Source: Metarhizium brunneum (taxonomy: Eukaryota > Ascomycota > Sordariomycetes > Hypocreales > Clavicipitaceae). Taken from it: DNA of 64,000 bases. The position numbers were made by a program, and so were the translations under genes. Under the pieces are notes generated by a model. The model was not told the origin of the DNA and searched no databases. It was given only the letters and a program-made list of their open reading frames with translations. The stretch is taken from positions 9,451,001 to 9,515,000 of the forward strand of contig NC_089422.1 in assembly GCF_013426205.1 (NCBI RefSeq). Reading direction: 5' to 3'. Positions 1 through 11,449 of this stretch are shown here, piece by piece; positions within the stretch are counted from its first letter, which is position 1; the number at the start of each line of letters is the position of its first letter.

Positions 1-748
1 CCAGCGGCTCCTTGGGGCTGCATCGAGTCAAGCGACACGAACCACACGGAGATGCAAATTTGGGACGACTGCGCTTTGACGCCACCATCTTGTCGACTCG
101 CCACGACGCTTGAGATGAGGGAACGGTGGCGCGGGACTCCCGCACAGGAGGAGAGAAAATTGCAAACGTGCACCGGACGTCTCTGGCCGACTCCGTGGTT
201 GCGCTGCCACCTCGAACCCGTACCCAGGCTGGAACAAGCAGCGCTGGCCCTTTCCCAGTACATGTATAATATTGACCATTTGAAGTTGCATGACGACGCG
301 GCTAGGCGTAGCGTTTACTCTCATCAGGGACACCCGCTCGCTATTTGGGTGGAGGCCATCGACGGATCTACCGAGCCGTGGAACATGAACTTGATGATCA
401 AGTCAATTGCCGTTTGTGGACAAATGCCTCGAGTTCATCTTTGTTACTTGCTGACCCTATGTATGATCCCTGCATCCCATCCGTGCAGGCGCGTGCTACG
501 TAAACATGGTGTTTTGTCATCACGACGGCCAAGAGCGTGCCAACTTGACAAGTTATCCCACAAGCAACGCCGTTGCCTTCACCTGCAGCAGCTTCCTGTT
601 TCCATCCTCATGGCCACATTGGCTGTTGGCTTCACCTTGTTCTTACATATTGTGAGGCACAAAGTTGATAGATGGGAGGATGACATGTACGCCAGGCAGT
701 ATTCTCTATCCAGAGCTGTAGATGGGCTCGGCTTTCTTGTCAACTGGT
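1..748. other. No recognisable gene at left edge
   Basis: I recognise no protein family here on either strand. A plus-strand frame is open from 52 to 810, but its translation is rich in Cys, Trp, His and Met, lacks a domain I know and overlaps the end of the hydrolase relic on the other strand. The stretch is best read as intergenic or decayed sequence. Confidence 0.4.
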
Positions 749-1350
749 TCAATTGCCTCTGGTACGCAAGCGCATTCCGGACCGATTCTTCGCTTTCGGG
801 TCGCCCATAAGCTCCCCTAATGCTGCCTCCATGTCATTCCCCATGGTGTAATGAGTGTCTTGGTTAGATTCATACAGCGTACAGCTTGGCATCATTCCCG
901 CAAAGTGACACATCATGTTCCTATCCCGCACGCCGTGCCGTATCTTGACTTTGGAATACGTGACGCCCTCGAGCCGGAACCCCCAGTCGGCATCTAACAA
1001 GACCTTCATTGTTGGCTTATTCAACTGCCGCTGTGGCGCCCTGCGCCAACGGCTCAGCCGTCAGTGCGCGCACGAGTTGAGCTCATTAACCTGACTGGGC
1101 GATGGAGGGTCGCCGTGGCTGTGGAAGAAACTGTCAGCCGTTGTTGGCTTTTCCTTTGGCGCCGCGACTGGATTCCGCGACTCCTCCGAGGCCTTGAGCT
1201 TCTCTTCAAGCACCCGCTGAACCCATCTCCTCTGCAAAACCATGACGGCGAATCTTTCGAGGCCGATTCCCCTGGAAAATTGCACCACGTCTCGCGCCCA
1301 ATCGAGCAGGCTCCGACTGGGTTGAGGTGACGACGGCCCAAACCCCGGCC
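749..1350 (-). pseudogene. Alpha/beta hydrolase relic, C-terminal half
   Basis: Two minus-strand frames together resemble the C-terminal half of a fungal alpha/beta hydrolase. The first (about 1350 to 1061) has the amphipathic segment LLDWARDVVQFSRG followed by a charged helix around RRWVQRVLEEKLK. The second (1024 to 749) contains WGFRLEGVTY, then a probable catalytic Asp in HGVRDRN and a probable catalytic His in DTHYTMG, spaced as in the family. The frames are out of register, so there is a frameshift or an unrecognised intron near 1030-1070. The N-terminal half with the nucleophile elbow (GxSxG) is absent: the sequence upstream belongs to a decayed ferric reductase. I infer a truncated, non-functional remnant. 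The family call rests on motif resemblance only. Confidence 0.5.
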
Positions 1351-1369
1351 TGTCAATGGCTGTCGTGTA

Positions 1370-2745
1370 CTATGTACAAGCTACTTTGTCCGGCCTCACA
1401 AGGCTGAACGTGGCATCGTCCTGCGGAGTTGCGTTCAAATAGGGTGATACACGGCTGGCGTGCTCGTCGCTCGAATACTTCGCCTTCAATATGGAATAAG
1501 CCAGTCGTCGAGCACCTACGGCTGCATTCCTCGCTCGTCTGACCATTTCGTTGGGCCCGCACAAGCTGACGCCGACATCACATCCAGCACGCTGCTCCTC
1601 GAGTCCCTGAAAGACACTATCAAGATCTGGCCGGCCTAGTGAGATGGTCCACCATGTAGGCATGGACTCGGTGTTTTCTGCACGGCTTGTTTCCTCTTGT
1701 TGGCTCGTGGCTTCTGTGCTACCGGTTTCTGTGTGATGCGGCGAGATGGACAGCCTGACCGTCGACCCTGGCTGTGATGTCACGTCATGGAGGGCTTGAA
1801 GTTCCTTCTTGAACCAGGCTGAGTGCTGAACGCTTTTGACCACCCAGATAAGGTGGATGTCGACAATGCCCGGCGGAAGGGTAACGCTGCGTCTGGTCAA
1901 AGAATGCCGTAAGGAAACGATTGATGACATGGTGCTAACAGCAGGAGTAATACCGATCCCACTCGCACTTAACACGACAACAGAAGACGAATCAAAGTCC
2001 AAACGACCGGCCCCAAATGGACCACTTGGCCGAAGCTTGCCTCCGTGATTCGCCGACTGATGCGCCTCGCCCACGGACGGCTGGTGCTCGCTGCCTGTGT
2101 CCGCGTCGACGTATTAGACTTGACGGCATTGGAGTATGCCCAGGTGGACGCACCGCCGTGAACGGATGCCAGTTCCAAAATGATACACCAGGAAGCTGAA
2201 CCGAAACCACTTGACCTGGGCGAGTGATGGTTATGCCCTTGACAGTAGACTTGGTCACTTGGCCCTCCAAGTGCGCGATATCTGCTATCTCGATGGCCCG
2301 GAAGCTGTGGTACAATCAGAGGATGCGGTCAATGGCCCAGAGCGAGAAGCCAGGCAGCAGAAACTCTGGCCCGTTTTTCGGGTGTATCAGAGCACAGACC
2401 ATGAAGACAAAGAAGAGAAAATGGGCAAAATGGAACAATTCGAAACCCTTGCGGCGGGCTACTGGCCAGGCCGTTGGGAGAATGATGGCAAGGCACAGCC
2501 ATGCCATGGTGCCAATTCGGATTCGTGTGTTGGCGAAGCTGCTCTCAATCTCATCGGTCTCGCCGTCTCGGCGTAATGGGCTGTTGCATGGGCCACAGTC
2601 GCCATCCCGATGCAGCGGTGGTACTGTAGCAGAACAGTCAAGTACTACATATGTAGGGATCCTCAATACGAGAGAAAGGAGATTTGTCCGCGGCGCAAGG
2701 ATCAGTGCCAGACCGCCGTTTACGTTTGTCAGTCAGCCGTGTAAT
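1370..2745 (-). pseudogene. Ferric reductase (FRE/NOX family) pseudogene
   Basis: The minus strand reads as a ferric reductase in pieces. In order: a membrane segment with APRTNLLSLVLRIP (about 2700-2660), the haem-ligand helix YHRCIGMATVAHATAH (about 2640-2585, a different frame), further membrane helices (FELFHFAHFLFFVFMV, about 2460-2400), the FAD motif WNWHPFTAV (about 2180) and the NAD(P) domain with SGPFGAGRLDF and SASGIGITPA (about 2040-1950), ending in a Cys-Gly-Pro motif near 1560. Functional relatives move electrons from cytosolic NADPH through FAD and haem to extracellular Fe(III). This copy has frame changes near 2640 and 2585, an in-frame TGA at 2316-2318 where relatives have Arg (a CGA to TGA change would explain it), and another frame change between 2180 and 2075. 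The last could hide an intron. No intact N-terminus was found. I infer a dead gene. Confidence 0.75.
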
Positions 2746-4906
2746 TTGTAGTCGGTCATGAATTCGTCGCCGTTGACCCCAAAGCAATGTTGAGTCTGAG
2801 GATGACTAAGAACCTAACAAGGTCCGCGACATGATGGTCAAGGACAAATGGGATGGTTATGTGGTGATTGAGAAGTTTGTGGCAAAATAAGGTCAACCTC
2901 CAGTGCGTTCCATTGCGACGAGCATTGCGATCTAAGGGGCTGTGAGCGAATTCCATCAGTCACGCGGGCTAGGGATGTTCTTGCTGACTTGAAGCGTGCC
3001 TTGTATGCAGTATTTTGACAGCCGAAAAACACTTTCGACTAGAAAAACACCAAACACGGACGCAAAGTACGCCCTGGCGGCGGTGTAAATATTGTTCTGC
3101 AATATACGGAACCAAGAGCTCTGCTATGGCACGACGAGCTCAACAATTTTGGCGTCGATGGCTTCGATGCCTCCACAAATATAGCAGACTCGAGTCGCCG
3201 CAATCTCCAGACTACTCAATTTTATATTTGACAATTCAGTCATCTCTGTATCTCATTTGTACTGGACGCGTTGGAACTATCAGGATTATTCGCCAAGTGG
3301 AATCGACCAGACTTGACATGACCGCCTTGGATGTGGGCTCAACCTATGGACATTTCCGTACCACCAATCTTGGTCAAAATTGTATACTAATATCCAAACG
3401 TGCAGTACCGAATCCCCTGTCTTGTAATACCACATTTAAGCCTCGCCGACTTTTCAACTGTTGGTCCATGGTGTGAAAAGCTCCATGCCAACTTTGGTCA
3501 GGCGGCATTGACAAAAGACGGAACCGGATCCGACTCCGGGGCCTCTGTTCGCTCAGGAAATGCTCAGCCGGTTGCTATTTTGGCTTTTGGTTGTCGCCAT
3601 TGCCTTCGTTTCCCAACTCCAAAAAGGACACGGAACATTGAAAGAAGAGTTGACAGTGCTGTTGTATCCACGGAGGCCCCAGCAGCGCGCTGACTTGTAA
3701 CCACTTCAACTCGCGACATGAAGGTCTTCTCTGATCCCTGTCACCACTCAAGCTCGTCTTCCGCGCCTTGCAGCCCTATCAGACCCTTGAACCCAATTTA
3801 GATGTGCGCTGGCTTGGATGACCATCGCATGCTGTGCCACCTTGAACAAGCGTTTGGTGATGATTGCATCACCTTGAGCACAACCCTAAAAGCTGTGCTG
3901 CTGGATGTTGATTGTCGCTCAGCTGAATCAAAACGCATCTCAAAATTGAGACATGATCGGACTTGACCGCGATTTGGTAGACTACACCCGCGCTCGTCTG
4001 AATGGTCGGTGCGATTACCGAGCCTGGTTCAACGCCCGAACGCCACTGAAGACTTGGCGTTCGGTATGCAACCATATGGCACCCTATCTCAGTCATCTGT
4101 AGAGATGGATATAAGGTGATTCCTGATTCTGACGTCTTCTCAAGTCTGTTCATAATTGCATGTGAAATGTCTAGCAACTTGACCACACAGGAGTTCCATG
4201 ACTCTCCCCCCATCCTGCAAGTTTGTTGTACGGAGCAGCTCTCACTCGCATGGCTCAACTAACCTTGGTTTGCGGCTGATAGAAAAGATCCACCCAGGCA
4301 CAGGAAACCCCAGGTAGGGTACGGATGGTACTTGCAGATATTGGTTACATGGCGCCTTTCCGCTGGTAGCAGTACCTCCTTGGTTTGCCCAGGTCGAGGA
4401 CGATCATTGACTCGATTCGCCTACCTCTGCGAGACCAATGCACTTCATGTCTGGGGTCCTATGCGTTATGGTCTATGAATATCACAGCGCAGAGTTGTCC
4501 TCTGTCTGGCTCCAAAATCGGAATGCTTTGCCTTGGAAGTGGCTTGTATAATAATGCATTAGATGTAGCATGTTCTAAAGGTGAATAAATGAGAGAATCT
4601 GGAGTATAAACAAACTGGCGTCTTTTTGTAGTTTCGAAAAGATAGTCTGCAAGATGTTAAAGGAAACCCCTGTAAAACCTGCCAGCAACTTGACATGACT
4701 AGGTGGGGGCTGGATATTAAAATCCCCTGTCGGATTTCTAGCTAAGACGCGCCGGGTAAATTTACTAAAAAGCAGTTTTCATATAGATACAGACGAGGGG
4801 ACTGAGTCGAATTATTCCATCCTCTCTCGCGCTCGACTTCGCCCTGTGCCCGGGTCCAGTCCGCAGTTATAACCAGCCAAACTCTTGTCTCATCACAGCT
4901 GCCAAC
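2746..4906. other. Gene-free stretch
   Basis: About 2.2 kb without a recognisable gene. Positions 2756-2956 on the minus strand could be more of the decayed ferric reductase N-terminus, but the match is too weak to claim. Open frames at 3015-3476 and 3869-4258 show no family motif. The right end is the promoter and leader of the next gene. Confidence 0.4.
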
Positions 4907-5921
4907 ATGTCGAGTTACGACGACAAGCCACCAAACTATAGTCCCGGGCCTGTCTCGGCAGTTAGCCCCAACAGTCCGGACCCATGCTACGATCATGATG
5001 CCAACGCCCCCGAAGTTGTTGAGCTCATGTCGCCTTTAGACGCCAACTCAGTACAAGGCTTACACTACGGGCAACAGCGCTTCCAGGATCACACGAGCGC
5101 TCATTACACACACCAGAATACAAACAGCGAGGACAATGGTGGGAATGCGACGGATAAGGAGGTAGTGCCCGCAGAGTACGCAACATGCCAAAATCTAGAG
5201 AGCGCAATAGCGCCAGCAGGGAACACGCCGAGCGTTTCGCCGCATCAACCATGGCAAGCGCAGAAAGCGGCAGACGCTCCGCTCCCTCCGTTACCCAACA
5301 AAGGAGGAAGAATCCTAGGCTTGAAGCGCGGCGTCTTTTTCATCTTGCTCGGGCTTTTGCTTGCTGTCGTGGTTGCCGCAGTCGTCGGTGGTGTTGCGGG
5401 AGGAGTCATCTCTTCAAAGTCAAAGTCCTCATCGGACGCAAATACTGCCTCGACGTAAGTTTTGGCCCCAATCTCTGGAATCAACTCTCTACAAAGTCAC
5501 GGCTATTAAACCATCTCATAGCCCAGTACCGACGCCATCCACACCAACAGCCTCATCTACTGCCTCCTCTGCAAGCGCATCTGCGACTCCCTCAGCCACG
5601 TTTTTGTACAACGAGACGTCGTTTGATCAGGGCTTTGCATTCCAGGGGTTCTCTAGGAACAAGTTTAGCGGCGCATATACTGCCATCGTTCGGGACAAAC
5701 AAGGCGGCATAGACTTTGACTTCGACATTCACAGCTACGACTGGGTTGCCAAAATTACCAACTGCTGTGTTTCGTTTTGCAACAACGCCACCAGGGAGGG
5801 ATGGATGGGATACACGTGCGATTCGAGACACAGGGAGGCGGCTGAGGAATCCTTTGCAAGAGCCTTTATTTGGTGCTCCGATAACCACACGACTCCATAC
5901 GCACGGGGGAAGTGTGTGTAA
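4907..5921 (+). CDS. Single-pass membrane protein with Cys-rich ectodomain
   Basis: Two exons (4907-5454 and 5522-5921; 67-nt intron with GTAAGT donor and ATAG acceptor) encode 315 residues. Residues 1-138 are Pro/Ser/Asn-rich, acidic and without a signal peptide. A basic pair (Lys140-Arg141) precedes a hydrophobic, Val/Gly-rich membrane span at about 142-168. A Ser/Thr/Pro linker follows at about 170-205. The last 110 residues form a compact domain with six Cys and N-glycosylation sequons (NET, NAT, NHT). This suggests a cytosolic N-terminus and a glycosylated outer domain, as in many fungal wall-sensor or lectin-like proteins. I do not recognise the ectodomain family and assign no function. 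Confidence 0.8.
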
Positions 5922-6137
5922 AACAGTCGACATAATGACAAAATGGCCATTCATTTCAAAAATTATATATACGTTGGGCGTCCTAGCAATGACTAAATAC
6001 AGGGTTGGCGCCCCAATTCCATACAAGAAGAAGAGTCAAGTATCAACAACAAGGGCCGCAGTTTGTGCTTGTGCGTCTGGCCATGTACAAATGTTGTTTA
6101 CACATGTGCAACTTGTAAACCGTTCCGGGATGCACGC

Positions 6138-6839
6138 TCAATAGTCACCACCCCAGTTTCCGCAGCCGTTATGCCCAGGAGCATGAGGCCTGCGCGAGGT
6201 GCGGACGGGGTCAGGGCCGGGCTGGGGGAATTCGACATCGGTGCCCTCGTACGTGCAGACGCCGTTTCCGACGTTGGCGACAAACATGGCAGGACGGCTC
6301 TGGTACGAGTCTGCGGCGCCGCGCTGCGCCCACTTGTTGCCGGCCTTGACCGTGATGGCGGCGCAGTTCATGTACATTTCGCGGTTGCCCTCGTTGTTGA
6401 ACCAGGACCAGCCGAAGAGCATGTCGCCGGCGGGCAGGTCGCTGGGCAGAGTGAAGCTGTAACTGGAGTCGCCCAGGACCGGACAGTTGCCCACCCACGA
6501 GCGAATGACTTTCCACGAGTTGCCGCGGTCGTAGGAAACCGAGGCCTGGCAACTGCCGCCGTCGTGAGGGATGCGTCCGCTGATGGTCATGGAGTAGGTG
6601 CCGCCCGCGGTCCAAGTTGCTACCGGTCTGCCCTTTGGCGTGCCCAGATATCTGGCGTAGCCTTTGCAGGGGAAGTCGCTTCCGTCCGAGTTCAGCGGCG
6701 AGATCATGTCGTAGTCAATGTCCCAGCCTGTATAGGGGTTGAAGCCGGAGCGGATGGGAGGAGGATCTTTCATCTCCATGTGTGCTGCGGCAAATGCGGC
6801 CATGCCCAGGCAGGCGCCGATAACGTGGGAGGCTTTCAT
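6138..6839 (-). CDS. Secreted lytic polysaccharide monooxygenase (AA11/AA16-like)
   Basis: An intronless frame of 233 residues. A 19-residue signal peptide ends in AAFAAA and puts His at mature position 1 (HMEMKDPPP), the first ligand of the copper histidine brace. A second His lies in RIPHDGGSCQ, and a conserved Tyr follows in GNREMYMNCA, the usual axial residue. The block LNSDGSDFPCKGY is typical of fungal LPMOs of the AA11/AA16 type. Such enzymes cut chitin or other crystalline glycans by oxidation in the extracellular space. The protein ends in a short Gly/Pro/Asn tail without a separate binding module. A TATA-like element lies on the minus strand at 6960-6966. I am sure of the LPMO class but not of the exact AA family or substrate. 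Confidence 0.85.
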   Translation of the reverse strand: MKASHVIGACLGMAAFAAAHMEMKDPPPIRSGFNPYTGWDIDYDMISPLNSDGSDFPCKGYARYLGTPKGRPVATWTAGGTYSMTISGRIPHDGGSCQASVSYDRGNSWKVIRSWVGNCPVLGDSSYSFTLPSDLPAGDMLFGWSWFNNEGNREMYMNCAAITVKAGNKWAQRGAADSYQSRPAMFVANVGNGVCTYEGTDVEFPQPGPDPVRTSRRPHAPGHNGCGNWGGDY

Positions 6840-9150
6840 CTTGTTGGCTTATACAGGACGTGCCCAGGAGGTATGAATAGCTGATTAGTTGAGATTCGGT
6901 GCAAGTCTTGATGAGCTGAAGTATGGGATCCGACTAGAAAGACGTCGGTGGAAGAAGCATTTTATATTCCTCCCGATCCCTTTTGCTCCTCATTCTCTTT
7001 TGTCTCCAGAGTACCAACAAGTTCAAACATGTTACCATATTGGTTTTCCAAAAAGGGGTTATCAGGGTTAATGTCACTATCCCCCACGCTTCATACTGTC
7101 AACTGGTGCCATTCATTATTCACGGGCCAGCTTCAAAGCTAGGGAGCGATGGGGATACCTTCCTAATGCGGCGGGTCGTTAACAATAAACACGACACATG
7201 AAGTGATACAGTCAATGCGAACGGGAATAATGCCTTGGCAGACACATCGACATCCATGTCACGCCAGAAACAGGTCATGGACAAATGGGAATGCCACAGA
7301 GTTCCATGGTTCTATTACAGGCGCACCACTTCAGACTCCTGAAATGCGAAATATATCCGCAGTCGTCGTCCATCATCAGGCCCAGTATAGGCATATTCTT
7401 ACCAACCGTTCAACTATACCCAAGTTACTTGCCCTGAATGATTCCGCATCGGGTCATCATGTTACGAGCACCAGGAACGGCGGCGGGGTGTCGATCTCCT
7501 CCCACCCGAATGACTTGTTCGCACCGGGAGCCTTTTGCGCCGTCCAATGAGGAGCTGCAACGTTCCTGGAGACCAAGCGACGTGGTTGATCGCGCCTGTT
7601 TTTGGCATCTCCAGACGTCTGGTTGATCTTGACGGGTTTGCCCCCACGTGGGACCTTGACGGTGACAGTTTCATCAGGTGAAGCAGGCTTGTAACTTACT
7701 ATTTAGGCAACTAACTGCATGGAAATGGTTAAGAATAGTCCCAAAGGAGACGCGGAACTAGTAATAATCCGTGGAGGCATGACCTCATTGCCGAGCGCTC
7801 TCATCTCATGCGAGTAGTGCCTCAGCATAAGTTATGAGGTCACACCCGGTTTTTAGTGGTTGGGGAGACGAGTATCTTATCTTACTTCCAAAATCATATC
7901 CATTTCCGATTCTGGAAACATGAATAAATGTAAATTCACCAAGGGTTTGGGCGTTTCTTGTTGCACCAACCCTTATACACAACTCCTCCTTTCCTTCACA
8001 TCAAGACGGATGGTGTCCAGAGTGAACAAGACTTGCGTGCAAGACTGTACATCTCACGTGGGGTCAAGTCGGTCGCATTCACTGAGTTGACCCGATAATT
8101 GAGACGGTATGGCTCTTGCTCTCTCCATTGTCTCACCCCCAAATGCATGACAAGACAAGTTGAAGCTGCTTGACACATGGGACTGGCGCACCGGTGACAT
8201 TTGGATGGCACCACCCAGTGTGCTTAGCATCTGCTCCCAAAGCAATATTGAAGTGTGTTGCCGATGGATGCCCTGCACTCCGGCTCTGGTACTCCATAGG
8301 GTAGGCGGAGTCTCGGCCAAGGAGCGCAGACTATGTCTCCAACATTGGAGTTTATATTTTTGGACTGTACGGACTCTAGTACTGAAACATCAGTCCTGAT
8401 TATACTGCTAATACCTGCCCATGTCAAGGCTGCGTTTATTGCAAGCCCCAGTCTAGGCGTAGCATTCTCGCCATGATGACAGGCAAGACAAGACTGGGCG
8501 GGTTTCAATGTTGGGAATTTATCCACCAACATCTGCCATCTTACGTGGGAATCCCAGCGAACAGCACCTGGAACACCATTACCAGAGCTGCATGTATCAA
8601 ATTGATTGACTCCCACTACTCGCGGTACCATACATTGGCCTGGAGCAGTTTACAACACAAGGTCTGACTGTCCTGTAATGACAAGTCCCGCTTTTCAGAG
8701 ACAAGTTACGTTACAACCGCACACGGCAAGGCCTGCTGACCCCGATCAAGGTCCTTATTTTCCTCCAATCCCCAAAAATCGGCGCAATTACCTTCCCCTT
8801 TTCAACATGCTTTGGGTCCATCAAGACGACTGACTGCCAGGCCGGCATGAGACCGGGCTGAGAGTGGCTAAGGGCTAGACCAGAGTCCTCCCCCAAGGTG
8901 TCAGCAGCGACGATTCCAACTCGAGGATAGTTCCGGCATTTGGGTCTCGAATTATCCATCCATGGCTCACCCGTCCGGGGATGGCCACGGCATAGGCCGT
9001 CGTCCCAAGTTATGGCCAAGTGGAAGAATCATTGAATGGCTCGAGGTCCAACACGCACGTATATAAGTAGGCTGGCTGTACAAGTTTTGCAATACCAGAC
9101 GCCTGACGGGTCAAGATTCACACAAACACCGTCTCGCTACCACACTCAAG
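6840..9150. other. Intergenic region between LPMO and chitosanase
   Basis: About 2.3 kb between two divergently transcribed secreted-enzyme genes. It should hold both promoters. One copy of the dispersed 9-mer TTCAATGTT lies at 8504-8512. Small open frames here show no protein-family motif. Confidence 0.5.
9060..9067 (+). promoter_or_regulatory. TATA-like element of chitosanase gene
   Basis: TATATAAG lies about 84 nt upstream of the chitosanase ATG at 9151, a typical position for a strong, inducible fungal core promoter. Confidence 0.5.
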
Positions 9151-9975
9151 ATGCGTTCAGCCAGTCTCTTTGCCGTGGCCACCCTCGGCGCCGTAGCCTC
9201 TGCCTACCAACTCCCCGCCAATCTGAAGAAAATCTATGATCAGCACAAGGTATGTTGCAAACGCAGGCGACAGCACGTGCCGGTCGCTAAGACGAGACAC
9301 CACACAGGCCGGGACATGCTCCAAGAAACTTTCAGGAACCTTCAGCGGCGGCGCGGCCTACTGCGGAGATCTCCCCAACGCCATCTTCCTCAAGGGGAGC
9401 AGCGGCAACTATGACAACATGGACATTGACTGCGACGGCGCCAACAACTCGGCCGGCGGCTGCGCAAACGACCCCAGTGGCCAGGGGCAGACGTCCTTCA
9501 AGGACACCGTCAAGACGTACGGAATTCCCGATCTCGATGCCAACATCCACCCGTACGTCGTCTTTGGAAACGAGGGCGCCAGCCCGTCCTTCAACCCGCA
9601 GAGCAAGGGGATGAAGCCCCTTAGCATTATGGCCGTCGTGTGCAATAACCAATTGGTGCGAAGTATCCCGGCTCCGGTCCGTCGCCGCCATCCAATTGCT
9701 AACAAGAACTTTGTTTCTAGTTTTATGGCGTCTGGGGCGACACCAACGGATTCACTTCGACCGGCGAGGCGTCGCTGGCCCTTGGCAAGCTCTGCTTCCC
9801 CAACGAGGGCCTTTCCGGCGACAATGGCCACGATCCCAAGGATGTTCTCTACATTGGCTTCACTGGAAGCGATACCGTGCCTGGCAAGAGCGGTGCGAAT
9901 TGGAAGGCAAAGAAGACGACTGAGTTTGAGGATAGCATCAAGGCCCTGGGCGACAAGCTCGTCGCGAGCCTCTAG
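9151..9975 (+). CDS. Secreted chitosanase, GH75
   Basis: Three exons (9151-9249, 9308-9655, 9721-9975) encode 233 residues; both introns are phase 0. The first 18 residues (ending VASA) form a signal peptide. The mature protein carries the GH75 core: [11 protein letters not shown] near the start, [10 protein letters not shown] in the middle, and [21 protein letters not shown], which holds an Asp and a Glu nine residues apart that fit the catalytic pair known in GH75. These enzymes hydrolyse beta-1,4 links in chitosan outside the cell. The size (215 mature residues) is normal for the family. It is preceded by a TATA element at 9060. Confidence 0.93.
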
Positions 9976-11449
9976 ATGTAAAAGTACCTTACTTGCCAAG
10001 AGTCTGCGCGACCTCCTGTGATTGCATCGACATGTTTTTTTTTTTTCATTTGGCAGCGACGAGGCTGGCGCCCTTGCCCTCCACCTTGTTCGTCATGATT
10101 TGCATCTCGGAACTCGTGCGTACAGGCTGTCCCCGTGGATGCGATTGCTCTTTGCGTGTCCTCGTCAATCCACGTGTTTGGCCTCATGGGCTAGCATGGC
10201 CTGATGGCCAGTTGGGGATGTTTCTGCATCTTACGACCCTCGGGAAAATGTGTATAGCCCATCGTGCCATCTCGAACGGCGCGTAAGCCCAGCGCCGCTG
10301 TCATGCGGTAAGAGGTGCCAGGCCAGACATCCATAAGCGCTGTATGTATCTGCCATTTGTAGCCTCAGGAACTGCGTCATCAGACGAGACGGCGCGACTA
10401 CAGAAGGCGTTGGTCAATTTGTGTCAGTCCCCTGCGGCCATGGACGGCCATGGTTCGCCCCTCGTACGACTTTTCCACCAGTAAGCACCATGCGCAGGGC
10501 CGTGTTTTAAACTAGACTCGGCCATGATGACTAGCAAAGTCCGGCGTTCGTTTGGAAACGCCGCCAGCTGAATGAATATCGTGGCTTTGTAGTTCGGACT
10601 CGGACAGAGAACCGCCATGACTTGGTAATGCAGCCAATTCACCACAAAGCTCCACAGAACTCAACACTTTACCATATTATGAAACAAGGGCCCGGCGTGT
10701 TCGTTACAAATCCCTTGCGCTGACAAGAGGCACAATCACGTCGACGGCGTTTGCAACGGACTTTTTAACCCGACTTGGAGAGCGCCGGGCCCGGACATTC
10801 CGCGGGCTTCTCACCGACCGGCCAACAGCCAGCATGGAACCAACCAACCATGTTGAACCGGACCCTGAAAGGTCTGGATTAGGATGCAGTCTTTTCGGAT
10901 GACTGGTTGGGTCCGTCTGACCCTTGGCCTGGTGTCCGTCGTTATTGGCCGCACAAATGGCCATTGTTTCCCTATCTCCGGGAACGACTTGGACATGATC
11001 ACTGTCGGCTGGCTTCTCGGTGGAAGCCATGTTCCAACACTCGGCGTCACCACTTGCGGCACGTCAAGGGTCCGAGATCAAAGACCAATGCGTCGCGGCC
11101 GAGTTACAAATGTGTTGGACGCCCAACGCACAAGGCCATTGCTGACCACGTTGATTCAAGGCACCCAGTCTGCCACGGACAAAAGTGGACGCAACTACGG
11201 AGCACGGAGTCATCGGCCACGGCATTTATCCACGAAACCCGGCCCGATGGCATACATGAAAGACGCTTCCTCGCTTACACAACGCCCATTCATAGCCCGC
11301 GACTTTCCCCAACCCATCTCCCTCCATTGCGTGGCATCTGATTCCCCATGCCGAGACAGTGTCGATATAATATGCGGGCATCCAGGCTTGGCATTCGCAA
11401 ACAGTCCAACCAAAGACATACATGATTCGCTCCGCACCGCGATACCACC
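9976..11449. other. Gene-free stretch
   Basis: About 1.5 kb between the chitosanase stop and the MFS start. It includes a short T-tract near 10036-10046. No coding family is recognisable; the right part is the transporter promoter. Confidence 0.5.

Noticed and set aside
52..810. 252-codon open frame at the left edge
   Set aside because: Longer than expected by chance, but the composition (many Cys, Trp, His, Met) is not protein-like and no motif was recognised. Homology search would decide.
6063..6884. 273-codon open frame opposite the LPMO gene
   Set aside because: Antisense shadow; the minus strand carries a full signal peptide, copper ligands and stop in a single frame.
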